From NCBI RefSeq assembly GCF_051131155.1, contig NZ_CP159508.1, forward strand, positions 2,108,001 to 2,172,000: 64,000 nucleotides of DNA, read 5' to 3'. The position numbers and the translations under genes are program-made. Of the stretch, positions 8,385 through 16,599 are shown piece by piece (position 1 is the stretch's first letter; the number at the start of each line of letters is the position of its first letter). The notes below the pieces were generated by a model. That model ran no database searches and was not told where the DNA came from. It worked only from the letters and a program-made list of their open reading frames with translations. This DNA is from Pseudanabaena minima (GTDB lineage Bacteria; Cyanobacteriota; Cyanobacteriia; Pseudanabaenales; Pseudanabaenaceae).

Positions 8385-9581
8385 ATGAAAAGTATAGATA
8401 TTAATTCCGCTAACCCAAACTTGAGCGTTGATCCCAGCCACCGTATCACCATTGAGTTTACAGGCGGTAATCAAGCCAACAAGATGCAAAGTGCTAGATG
8501 TACAGTAACAGTTCCCTATAGCTCCCTTTCTAAAAGGTTGCAGTCAATCCAGCGCTTTGGTGGCAAGATTACAAATATATCTATTCAAGGACTTCAGCCT
8601 AATTTGACCACAGTTGAACCTGTGATTGCATTAGTCGAAGACAACAAGGCTACTGTCGAAGCAACTCCTGCGATCGCGATCGAACAAGCTGTTACGACTC
8701 CTTTAGAAACTCATTCAGAGCTTACTGTGGAAAGCACTGCACAAAGTGTTACTGAAGATACCTCTGAGATAGTTTCCGAGTCTGTACCTGAAATTAAGCT
8801 TGAACATGTATCAGAACCAATTTTAGAAAATATTCCTTCAGTTATTCTTGACGACGCTCCTGAAATCAGTTCTGAAAACACTTCAGAAGCAGCAGTATCT
8901 ACTTCTAAACCTGAAAAGGTTCTCTCTGAAACAACAGCTAAACCTAAAAAGACAAGGGCTTCTACTAAGACTGGACATGGTTTTAGTAAAAAGGAGCCTA
9001 GTACTCCAAGGAAAGAGCCAGTAGCGATCGCTGAGGTAGTTACTGAGCCAGAGCCTGTTATGGAAATTATTTCCGAATCCATCTCAACCAATCAAGAGCC
9101 TGTCGCTGAACCAACTGTCAAAGCCCAAAAATCGCGCACTTCTACTAAGACTAAAACTAGTAATAGTATTAGCAAGAAAGATTCTAGCCCTCAAGGACAA
9201 GAACCAGCGATCACTGAGATAGTTGCTGCGCCAGAACCAGTTGTAGAGATTGTTCCAGAAATCACTGTAGAGCCAATTTCAGAAACAGTTGTAGAGACTG
9301 CTGCAAAATTTAGTCCTGAGCAAGATACCAACCATCTTCCCGAAACCTCTTCTGAGCAAATTTCTGACATCATTCTTAATGGTCTAAAAGAAACTGTTAA
9401 GAATAATGTTGAAGCAAGTCTACCAGTCACAACAGTAGAGCCTGTAATTGAATCATCTGAAGTGGTTACACCATTATCTAAATCGAAAAAGACCAAAACC
9501 TCTAGTAAATCAGGTAATGGTTTTAACAAGCCCAAAAGTGATCTTCAAGTACCGCGATCGCCACGGAAACCCAAAAATTAG
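8385..9581 (+). CDS. CpcD-domain protein with a long disordered, repetitive tail
   Basis: The N-terminal 70 residues form a CpcD-like rod-capping linker domain (HRITIEF, then CTVTVPYSSLSKRLQSIQRF and GGKITNISI, about 19-67). The remaining 330 residues are low complexity and probably disordered. Acidic Glu/Pro/Val/Ser-rich stretches (about 75-182, 212-244, 272-362) alternate with three basic modules at about 186-211, 246-266 and 365-398. The modules share a K-x-x-K/S-x-R/K-x-S-x-K-x-G/N pattern (KKTRASTKTGHGF, KSRTSTKTKTSNS, KKTKTSSKSGNGF). No PBS linker domain is present, although the operon position is where other species carry cpeE. AGGATGAG at 8371-8378 supports the start; cpeS follows after 11 nt. 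A structural or scaffolding role in the phycobilisome is likely, but the tail's function is unknown. Confidence 0.85.
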   Translation: MKSIDINSANPNLSVDPSHRITIEFTGGNQANKMQSARCTVTVPYSSLSKRLQSIQRFGGKITNISIQGLQPNLTTVEPVIALVEDNKATVEATPAIAIEQAVTTPLETHSELTVESTAQSVTEDTSEIVSESVPEIKLEHVSEPILENIPSVILDDAPEISSENTSEAAVSTSKPEKVLSETTAKPKKTRASTKTGHGFSKKEPSTPRKEPVAIAEVVTEPEPVMEIISESISTNQEPVAEPTVKAQKSRTSTKTKTSNSISKKDSSPQGQEPAITEIVAAPEPVVEIVPEITVEPISETVVETAAKFSPEQDTNHLPETSSEQISDIILNGLKETVKNNVEASLPVTTVEPVIESSEVVTPLSKSKKTKTSSKSGNGFNKPKSDLQVPRSPRKPKN

Positions 9582-9592
9582 TTAAAAAGTTA

Positions 9593-10135
9593 ATGGATAT
9601 TCAGGAATTTGTAGAGAAATCGATCGGGCATTGGCGCTCACAACGTAGTGCTCATCATTTAGCATTCGGTCATTTTGAGGCTGTTCAGTCGGAGATTGAT
9701 ATTACTTCAGTTTCCACTGAAGCCTCAGAAGTGGTCGAACTCTGCAAAACCTACAATATCGATCCGCAAACGGTGGCATCACCATTTCGGATGAGTTGGG
9801 AAGGTCAATCTGACTGGGAAGATAGCGAAGCAATTAAAGGTAATTGCGTCTTAATCCCAGTCCCAGACCCTGTACAGCCTAGGAGAGGAAAACTACTCCG
9901 TGAACGTGGCTATGCAGAAGAAGTTGCGGCAATTGGGGAATACCACTTTACTGATGATGGTACGTTTGTGCTCATCACTGCTTATGATCGCGTAGCAGCC
10001 GAAGAAAAAATCTGGTTTGTTAATCCTAATGTGCGCTGTCGAGTATCGCTAATCAAAACCAGTGCAGGTACGGGCTTAGTCACGGCTTCTTTCTCTTCAG
10101 AGATTCGCCAAAAGTCTCAAGATGCGGATAAGTAG
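9593..10135 (+). CDS. cpeS: CpcS/CpeS-type phycobiliprotein bilin lyase
   Basis: This 180-residue protein is an S-type lyase, a lipocalin-like beta-barrel that attaches bilins to the Cys-82 position of phycobiliproteins. Family features are the start MDIQEFVEKSIGHWRSQRSAHHLAF, the SEIDITSVSTEASEVVELCK block, GQSDWEDSEAIKGNCVLIPVPDP, and the C-terminal EEKIWFVNPNVRCRVSLIKT...ASFSSEIR. Position in a cpe operon suggests it loads phycoerythrobilin on CpeA or CpeB, so the symbol cpeS is used by context. No good Shine-Dalgarno is visible and the preceding gene ends 11 nt upstream, so translational coupling is plausible. Confidence 0.92.
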   Translation: MDIQEFVEKSIGHWRSQRSAHHLAFGHFEAVQSEIDITSVSTEASEVVELCKTYNIDPQTVASPFRMSWEGQSDWEDSEAIKGNCVLIPVPDPVQPRRGKLLRERGYAEEVAAIGEYHFTDDGTFVLITAYDRVAAEEKIWFVNPNVRCRVSLIKTSAGTGLVTASFSSEIRQKSQDADK

Positions 10136-10349
10136 TGTTAGACATTGTCAACATTGCTTCCTTAAATCTGGAGGCTAAGATTTACAGCAATTTGCAATCC
10201 AATAAACCACCAACTTTTTAGAAGAAGTCTTGCTTTGCATTACTGATCAATAAAAGTTTGGATTTCACTTAGGCACACAGCGCTGTAAGTGATGTTTTGC
10301 ATTATCAATTCTCATCCTGAAATCTAAAGATTAACCAATATCTCCGAAA

Positions 10350-10958
10350 ATGATGGATAAAGCTGAAGTGACATCAACTGATTTGCTCACCCTTGCTCGT
10401 TGGATGGCAGGAGATTTTAGCAACTATAAACAAGCATCGGCTAGCCCTAAAGATTTTGCCCATATCCATGTTTTCTTTCGTCCTTTGCCTTTTGATTTCT
10501 TCTCAGGGATCGGACTCTATTCAGAACAGGTCTACGATTACGATCTATGGACTCCTTACCGTCAAGGAGTTCATCGCTTAGTCAATCGCGACAATCATAT
10601 TTATATTGAGAACTTCAGTCTCAAAAATGCCATGTTTTATGCTGGCTCAGGGCGTAACTTGGACATTCTCAATACGATTTCGCCTGATGTGATTGAGCGT
10701 CGCCATAACTGCTCAATGGTATTTAGAAGAGAAGGCGATCGCTTCTTTGGAGAGGTAGAAGGGAATAGCTGCTTTATCGAGAAAAATGGCTGTAAAACCT
10801 ATCTCGATAGCTATGTCGAAATCACCGAAACGACTTGGGTGAGTCTCGATAAAGGGATGGATGTTCATACCCATCAACAGGTCTGGGGTTCTACAACTGG
10901 TCCACTAAAATTTGAAAAACAGGAGAGCTTTGCCCATGAAGTCCCAACTGTCTTATAA
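10350..10958 (+). CDS. cpeT: CpeT/CpcT-type phycobiliprotein lyase
   Basis: This 202-residue protein is a T-type lyase, which attaches bilin to the beta-155-type cysteine of phycocyanin or phycoerythrin. Recognisable segments are LTLARWMAGDFSNYKQA, FAHIHVFFRPLPFDFFSGIGLYSEQVYDYDLWTPYRQGVHRL, CSMVFRREGDRFFGEVEG and VSLDKGMDVHTHQQVWGSTTGPLKF. A 214-nt gap separates it from cpeS, with no other gene in it. Its last 23 nt overlap the start of cpeR, including the stop, so the two are probably translationally coupled. CpeT by operon context; CpcT is the sequence-level alternative. Confidence 0.92.
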   Translation: MMDKAEVTSTDLLTLARWMAGDFSNYKQASASPKDFAHIHVFFRPLPFDFFSGIGLYSEQVYDYDLWTPYRQGVHRLVNRDNHIYIENFSLKNAMFYAGSGRNLDILNTISPDVIERRHNCSMVFRREGDRFFGEVEGNSCFIEKNGCKTYLDSYVEITETTWVSLDKGMDVHTHQQVWGSTTGPLKFEKQESFAHEVPTVL

Positions 10959-11301
10959 ACTTCCTGCGATCAATTTAGAGTCAAATGAAGCCAAAATGCT
11001 GCCACCAGAAGCTCAAAAAAAGATGCAATGCTGGATTCGTAGTCGCCATCTAATTTGTTCAGGAAACTTCTTTGTATTTGAAAGTGTTGACTACAGTGCC
11101 GTAGAACGTTTCTCTGAATGCGTTGTGGCTCTTGGCGGAACCGTTATTTCTGTCGATCCCGTTGGTAAAATTTGGATGGGTGATCATCGTCAAGTGCTGC
11201 TATATAGATCGAAAGCTAGCTTACACACACCTCACCATCAACTAAAGCAATATTGGATTAAGTATGGAAATTTCCGTACTAGATTTGATGCCCAACCTTA
11301 A
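10936..11301 (+). CDS. cpeR: Phycoerythrin operon activator CpeR
   Basis: CpeR is required for transcription of the phycoerythrin apoprotein genes (cpeBA) in chromatically responding cyanobacteria, and is typically the last gene of a cpeC-type operon, as here. The core matches from memory: LPPEAQKKMQCWIRSRHLICSGNFF, VERFSECVVALGGTVISVDPVGKIWMGDHRQVLLYRS and the QYWIKYGNFRTRF end. The ATG at 10936 is chosen because AGGAGAG lies at 10921-10927; a TTG 24 nt upstream is an unsupported longer start. This gives 121 residues. Finding cpeR predicts that cpeBA lies elsewhere in this genome and is green-light induced. Confidence 0.88.
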   Translation: MKSQLSYKLPAINLESNEAKMLPPEAQKKMQCWIRSRHLICSGNFFVFESVDYSAVERFSECVVALGGTVISVDPVGKIWMGDHRQVLLYRSKASLHTPHHQLKQYWIKYGNFRTRFDAQP

Positions 11302-11338
11302 AATTTCAAAGAGAGTTATCGCAATGACTGAACTCTTT

Positions 11339-11371
11339 AAGAGAGAAAATGGCGTAGCCATTTTCTCTCTT
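11339..11371. terminator. Bidirectional terminator between cpeR and gcvP
   Basis: A perfect 15-bp stem (AAGAGAGAAAATGGC / GCCATTTTCTCTCTT) with a GTA loop lies between the convergent cpeR and gcvP genes, 38 nt after one stop and 8 nt after the other. Confidence 0.75.
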
Positions 11372-11378
11372 GATAGAA

Positions 11379-14360
11379 CTATTCGTAAGCTTCAATTGGT
11401 AAGCAAGAGCAAACGAAATTGCGATCGCCAAAGGCGTTATCAATGCGCCCTACACTTGCCCAGAACTTATGTTCCTTAAGCCAAGGTGCGGGGTAAGCGG
11501 CTTGGTGGCGACTATAAGCATGAGACCAGTCATCGGCAAGTAAGGTTTCAGCAGTATGGGGGGCATTTTTGAGCGGATTGTCTAGCCTGTCGAGATCACC
11601 AGAGGCGATCGCATTTACCTCTTGCTTAATGGCGATCATCGCATCACAGAAGCGATCAAGTTCCGCTTTGGATTCACTTTCCGTTGGCTCAATCATCATC
11701 GTTCCTGCCACTGGCCAAGAAACCGTCGGTGCATGGAAACCATAGTCCATCAAACGCTTAGCAATATCATCCACCTCAATTCCTGCAATATTCTTACAAT
11801 CATGGAGGTCAATAATACATTCATGGGCAACTAAGCCATTTTTGCCTGTATAGAGAATCGGATAGTGGGGCGCAAGCCGTTGAGCCATATAGTTGGCGTT
11901 GAGAATCGCTACTTCGGTAGCCAGTTTCAAGCCTTTCGCTCCCATCAAAGCAATATATACCCATGAAATTGTGAGAATACTCGCACTACCCCAAGGCGCT
12001 GCCGAGATCGCATTTGGTTCTGCAACTTCTGCCAAAGGATGCTCAGGTAAAAATGGAACTAACTGAGAAGCGACACAAATTGGTCCCATTCCCGGTCCGC
12101 CACCACCATGAGGAATGCAGAAAGTCTTATGCAGATTCAAGTGGCAGACATCCGCACCGATATCCCCTGGACGACAGAGACCGACTTGGGCATTCATGTT
12201 TGCGCCATCCATATACACCTGTCCGCCGTAATAGTGAATAGTGTCGCAAATATCCTTAATTGATTCTTCAAATACGCCGTGAGTAGAAGGATAGGTCACC
12301 ATCAGCGCAGCGAGTTCATGCTGGTATTTCTCCGCCTTTGCCTTGAGGTCAGCAACATCAATATTTCCTTCTTGATCGCAATTTACGGTTACCACCTTCA
12401 TCCCTGCCATGACTGCGCTTGCAGGATTAGTACCATGTGCCGAGGTGGGGATTAAGCAAATATGGCGATTGGTTTGACCTCGATGTTGATGGTAGGCGCG
12501 AATGGTGAGTAAACCTGCATATTCACCTTGAGATCCTGCATTCGGTTGAAGTGACACACCCGCAAAGCCTGTGATTTCCGCAAGCCAAGTTTCCAATTGT
12601 TGAAACAGAATCTGATAGCCTTGGGTTTGCTCCAATGGTGCAAAGGGATGAATATTGCCAAATTCAGCCCATGTCACAGGCAGCATCTCAGAAGTAGCAT
12701 TGAGCTTCATCGTACAGGAACCAAGGGGAATCATCGATGTAGTCAGCGATAAATCCTTCGACTGCAAGCGATAGATATAGCGTAATAATTCTGATTCGGA
12801 ATGATAGGAATTGAATGTGGTATGGGTGAGATAGGGAGAATTACGAATTAGGGAATTGGGGATTGGGAATTGGGAATTGGGAATTGGGAATTGGAGATTG
12901 GTTGTTTTTTCGTTAGCAAAAATTTCGATGAGGTCGGTTAAATCTTGTTTAGAGACGGTTTCATCTAGGCTGATGGCGATCGCATTATCAGCTAAATACC
13001 GTAAATTAATTTGTTTAGCGGCGGCTCTAGTTTTAATCTCGTCGCTAGAGATTCCCTTTAGATCAATGCGAATCGTATCGAAGAAAGCTTGATGCGTGAC
13101 TGTATGACCAAGATCGGCGATCGCTTGGGCAAGACTTGCAGTTAAAAGATTAACTCGCTGAGCAATCCGTTTTAATCCCTCTGCACCATGATAAACCGCA
13201 TACATACTCGCCATAATTGCCAGCAATACTTGCGCCGTACAAATATTGCTAGTTGCCTTGTCACGACGGATATGTTGCTCGCGGGTTTGCAAGGCTAGAC
13301 GCAACGCAGGACGACCATGCACATCCTTGGAAACTCCCACTAAGCGTCCTGGCATTTGTCGCTTGTAGGCTTCCTTAGTTGCCATATAAGCAGCGTGAGG
13401 ACCGCCATAACCAAAGGGAACACCAAATCTCTGGGCGCTACCGATCGCAATATCTGCACCCAATTCGGCAGGAGCTTTAATTAACGTGAGTGCTAATAAG
13501 TCTGCGGCGACAATCGCTAAACCACCCTGAGCATGGATTTGTGAAATAACTTCTGTGTAGTCATAGATCGCACCATCACTAGCAGGATATTGCAATAAAG
13601 CACCAAAGTAATTCTTGTCAAATACGACTTGATCATGCTTGGCAATTACTACCTCAATTCCTAAGGGAATCGCACGGGTTTTGACGACAGCGATCGTCTG
13701 TGGATGACAGTCACTGGATACAAAGAACTTATTCCCCTTATTTTTGGCAATTCCCGCCGCCATAGTCATCGCTTCCGCCGCCGCCGTTCCCTCATCTAAG
13801 AGCGAAGCATTGGCAATTTCTAAGCCCGTCAAGTCGATAATCATGGTTTGGAAATTGAGCAGAGCTTCCAAACGACCTTGAGCAATCTCGGCTTGGTAAG
13901 GCGTATATTGCGTATACCATCCTGGATTTTCCAAAATATTGCGCTGAATAATTGGTGGCGTGATGCAGTTGTAATAGCCCGTGCCGATATATGATCGCCA
14001 GACTTGGTTTTTCGAGGCGATCGCCTTCAATTCTTGTAACAGTTCATATTCCCCGCGTGCTTCCCCTAGTTGCAATGGCTGCTTAATTCTGATCGCCGCA
14101 GGCACGGTCTTATCAATCATTTCATCGAGAGAGTCACAACCGATCGCCATGAGCATTTGCTGAATTTCCGAAGAACTCGCGCCAATGTGACGACGAACAA
14201 AACTATCGGTTGGCGCAAATTCTGCATTGCTAAAGGCAGATCTGAGGTAGTCTTGAGCCGTTTGAGCTAGCGCAAAATCTGGAACCTTCAATGATGGTGT
14301 TTTGGTGGTTTCTGCAATGGTCGAGTCTTGGGTTGTCACAGCTAGAGAAGGTTCCAACAT
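11379..14360 (-). CDS. gcvP: Glycine dehydrogenase (decarboxylating), P-protein
   Basis: P-protein of the glycine cleavage system decarboxylates glycine on PLP and passes the aminomethyl group to the lipoyl arm of H-protein; in cyanobacteria it serves photorespiratory glycine. The 993-residue length is that of the fused P1-P2 form. Signatures are RRHIGASSSEIQQML near residue 57, GYYNCITPPIIQRNILENPGWYTQYTPYQAEIAQGRLEALLNFQ, and the PLP-lysine region in LNLHKTFCIPHGGGGPGMG. Between the two halves, near residues 487-503, the protein contains FPIPNSQFPIPNS, encoded by a simple heptamer repeat. The reading frame is kept, so the enzyme is probably active. It is monocistronic and convergent with cpeR. 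Confidence 0.96.
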   Translation of the reverse strand: MLEPSLAVTTQDSTIAETTKTPSLKVPDFALAQTAQDYLRSAFSNAEFAPTDSFVRRHIGASSSEIQQMLMAIGCDSLDEMIDKTVPAAIRIKQPLQLGEARGEYELLQELKAIASKNQVWRSYIGTGYYNCITPPIIQRNILENPGWYTQYTPYQAEIAQGRLEALLNFQTMIIDLTGLEIANASLLDEGTAAAEAMTMAAGIAKNKGNKFFVSSDCHPQTIAVVKTRAIPLGIEVVIAKHDQVVFDKNYFGALLQYPASDGAIYDYTEVISQIHAQGGLAIVAADLLALTLIKAPAELGADIAIGSAQRFGVPFGYGGPHAAYMATKEAYKRQMPGRLVGVSKDVHGRPALRLALQTREQHIRRDKATSNICTAQVLLAIMASMYAVYHGAEGLKRIAQRVNLLTASLAQAIADLGHTVTHQAFFDTIRIDLKGISSDEIKTRAAAKQINLRYLADNAIAISLDETVSKQDLTDLIEIFANEKTTNLQFPIPNSQFPIPNSLIRNSPYLTHTTFNSYHSESELLRYIYRLQSKDLSLTTSMIPLGSCTMKLNATSEMLPVTWAEFGNIHPFAPLEQTQGYQILFQQLETWLAEITGFAGVSLQPNAGSQGEYAGLLTIRAYHQHRGQTNRHICLIPTSAHGTNPASAVMAGMKVVTVNCDQEGNIDVADLKAKAEKYQHELAALMVTYPSTHGVFEESIKDICDTIHYYGGQVYMDGANMNAQVGLCRPGDIGADVCHLNLHKTFCIPHGGGGPGMGPICVASQLVPFLPEHPLAEVAEPNAISAAPWGSASILTISWVYIALMGAKGLKLATEVAILNANYMAQRLAPHYPILYTGKNGLVAHECIIDLHDCKNIAGIEVDDIAKRLMDYGFHAPTVSWPVAGTMMIEPTESESKAELDRFCDAMIAIKQEVNAIASGDLDRLDNPLKNAPHTAETLLADDWSHAYSRHQAAYPAPWLKEHKFWASVGRIDNAFGDRNFVCSCLPIEAYE
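12851..12901. repeat. Tandem heptamer repeat inside gcvP
   Basis: About seven units of GGGAATT/GGGGATT-type heptamers (GGGAATTGGGGATTGGGAAT and onward) run across about 50 bp of the coding region. Short tandem heptamers of this type are common between genes in cyanobacteria; inside an enzyme gene they are unusual. Here they encode an F-P-I-P-N-S repeat on the minus strand at the domain boundary. Confidence 0.9.
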
Positions 14361-14576
14361 AGAGGTTATTGTGTAGAGTCATCCCCTATGCTATTACAAA
14401 TTCATTACAAAGTGTTAAGCATGACTGAGTTTTGTAAATCTACAGCAAGTGGATTTAACTTTTTTGAATGCGTCCTAACGCTTGGTTCGGCTGTACCGCT
14501 TGCGATGTCACATTAACGCACTTAATGTAATAAGAATATGCGTTTTATTCGCCCTCGACTCTGATCGCGTTTGGAA

Positions 14577-15416
14577 CTAACTGTCTTTATAAGATTGGTC
14601 TTGAAGGTTTATTGAATTGCGACTGTTTGGCGCTCTGGCAAGTTTCTTCAATATATACAGAGATCTGTCAGCACGAGCCAAAGCCTGATCGAGAGATTCT
14701 TCACGATGCCACGGAACCATGCCGATGCTGCTTGAGACTAAAATCGGTTCCCCGTTGTCTTTAATGTTCAATGTGAAACTGCCGCAGTGGGTATGGATCT
14801 CCTGTATAACTTGTTTGGTTCTGTCATGAGAACCAGTAATTAAGAACGCAAACTCGTCACCTCCCAGCCGACCCACAATATCCTCACCAAGAACTGATTG
14901 CAAGCGACGTACGACTGTACAGAGAACTTCATCCCCGAACTGATGCCCAAAGCTATCATTGAGAATCTTGAAGGAGTCTAAATCAACCATGCCCACGAAA
15001 ACAGAATCAGTATGATGCAGGTTGTTGAAGCGGGAGGCGGCCTCAGCAAAGAATCCGCGTCGGTTGGCTGCACCAGTCAGAGGATCGGTGATAGATAGCT
15101 TGAGTAAAGTCAAATAGGCATTGTCTAGCCGAACCAGTAAGCTTATAAACAGTCCCACTGTGATGGGAGCGACGATTAAAGGTATAGTCACGGCGATTAT
15201 TAGTGAGACCGCTAATATGAGATCGTCCGAATATTCCAGAGAAAACTGCGGCACGACCAAGGCAAGAGTCGCCAGAACAGACAGCATGATTGAGGCAGTC
15301 GTAATTATGGCAATGACACCTTTTGCACCAATTTGGCGACAGAGTATTAAGATTGCCCGCTCAAGGGGCTTTAGATGCATTTGATAACTATCCATAAATT
15401 TTTTATATTGTATCAA
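14577..15416 (-). CDS. Membrane-anchored GGDEF diguanylate cyclase
   Basis: This 279-residue protein should make cyclic di-GMP from GTP at the inner membrane. Two hydrophobic segments (about 33-56 and 66-95) precede a GGDEF domain (about 110-265) that starts with the usual DPLTGAANRRGF. The active-site motif GGDEF is intact at 185-189, and the metal/GTP residues in DLDSFKILNDSFGHQFGD are present. The product-binding RxxD I-site is replaced by LGED, so feedback inhibition by that site is not expected. No separate periplasmic sensor domain is seen between the helices. It stands alone; about 215 nt separate it from gcvP. Confidence 0.92.
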   Translation of the reverse strand: MIQYKKFMDSYQMHLKPLERAILILCRQIGAKGVIAIITTASIMLSVLATLALVVPQFSLEYSDDLILAVSLIIAVTIPLIVAPITVGLFISLLVRLDNAYLTLLKLSITDPLTGAANRRGFFAEAASRFNNLHHTDSVFVGMVDLDSFKILNDSFGHQFGDEVLCTVVRRLQSVLGEDIVGRLGGDEFAFLITGSHDRTKQVIQEIHTHCGSFTLNIKDNGEPILVSSSIGMVPWHREESLDQALARADRSLYILKKLARAPNSRNSINLQDQSYKDS

Positions 15417-15681
15417 TGCTTTAAACGATGACTCTTTTCAGCATTAAGTTAAATGTAAAAACCTAAGATATTTAACTGAACCCTGAATTCCATTAAGATC
15501 AATTGTAAGTCATTGTATGGTTCAGATTTCTAGTACTACTGACTGGACTAAAAGTATGCTCAGTTAATTAGATTTGTGTAACATGCTCTTTATGAAATTT
15601 GTTAAGCTTATCAGACAAGTAGTTTGGTAGGATAAAGAGCATTATTTAGTTAGTTATAGCTCTTAACTTTTGTGATTTTCT

Positions 15682-16596
15682 ATGAAGCCCAATACCAAGC
15701 TCAAAAAGCAAAATTTTGGTAAGAAATTTTCTTGGACTCCATATTTATTCTTATTACCAGCGATCGCCTTTCTCTTTTTGACATCGTTCTTACCCGTATT
15801 CCAAGCCATATATTTAAGTTTTACTAATTATGATTTTGTTGGCAGTCCTGAATTTATTGGTTGGAAAAACTATCTCAATCTTTGGAAAGATCAAACTTTC
15901 TGGAAGACTTTAAGTAATACCTTAGTCTATTTAATATTTGCAGTTCCTAGCCTTATAGTTTTACCGTTAGCTTTAGCAATATTAGTCAATCAAAAACTAC
16001 GCAGTATTAAATTCTTTCGAGCTATTTATTATTTCCCAGTGATTGTTTCTGTAGTAGTCGCTGGTATCGCTTGGAAATGGGTTTATGCCCAAAATGGCAT
16101 CTTAAATTATTTTCTGTCAACGATTTCATTTCAAGATATCAAAATCCCTTGGTTAACTAACCCTAAAACCGCTATTTTTGCGATTATTGCCGTGGTGATT
16201 TGGCGTGGCGTTGGTTACTATATGGTCATCTATTTAGCAGGTTTACAGGCTATTCCCGTAGATTTATATGAGGCGGCGGCAATCGATGGTTCCGATGGTT
16301 GGCAAAAACATTTAGATATTACGATTCCATTAATGAAGCCATATATTATTCTCGTCGCTGTTATTTCTTCAATTGGAGCAATGAAAGTCTTTGAAGAAGT
16401 TTATATCATGTCTCAAGGAGGTCCTGCTAATAGTACAAAAACTGTGGTTTATTACTTATATGATAAAGGCTTTACGAGTTTAGAAATGGGTTATGCGTCA
16501 GCGATTGGAGTGTTTCTATTCTTAATCATTTTTATTATTTCAATTCTGACTTTTAAATTTATTAATCCAGCTAAAACTATTGGTGAAGGGAATTAG
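15682..16596 (+). CDS. Sugar ABC transporter permease (MalF/UgpA type)
   Basis: This 304-residue inner-membrane permease belongs to the carbohydrate-uptake family 1 ABC importers. About six hydrophobic helices are visible, and the cytoplasmic EAA loop that docks the ATPase reads YEAAAIDGSDGWQKHLDITIPLMKP (about residues 196-220). It starts the transcription unit; an AT-rich 265-nt promoter region lies upstream. The partner permease is at 17498-18346, separated by a beta-lactamase gene. No ATPase or intact binding protein for this system is in the window, although a decayed binding-protein gene lies at 26391-27075. The sugar is not deducible. Confidence 0.93.
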   Translation: MKPNTKLKKQNFGKKFSWTPYLFLLPAIAFLFLTSFLPVFQAIYLSFTNYDFVGSPEFIGWKNYLNLWKDQTFWKTLSNTLVYLIFAVPSLIVLPLALAILVNQKLRSIKFFRAIYYFPVIVSVVVAGIAWKWVYAQNGILNYFLSTISFQDIKIPWLTNPKTAIFAIIAVVIWRGVGYYMVIYLAGLQAIPVDLYEAAAIDGSDGWQKHLDITIPLMKPYIILVAVISSIGAMKVFEEVYIMSQGGPANSTKTVVYYLYDKGFTSLEMGYASAIGVFLFLIIFIISILTFKFINPAKTIGEGN

Positions 16597-16599
16597 TTA

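Noticed and set aside
8711..9535. Minus-strand open frames opposite the CpcD-tail gene (126 and 114 residues)
   Set aside because: They result from the repetitive Glu/Pro codons of the sense gene and show only Ser/Thr/Val low complexity.
10912..10935. TTG start extending CpeR by eight residues
   Set aside because: The ATG at 10936 has AGGAG at good distance and gives the usual length; the extension has no support.
14361..14576. A small gene between gcvP and the GGDEF gene
   Set aside because: No frame with start, ribosome site and protein-like composition is present.
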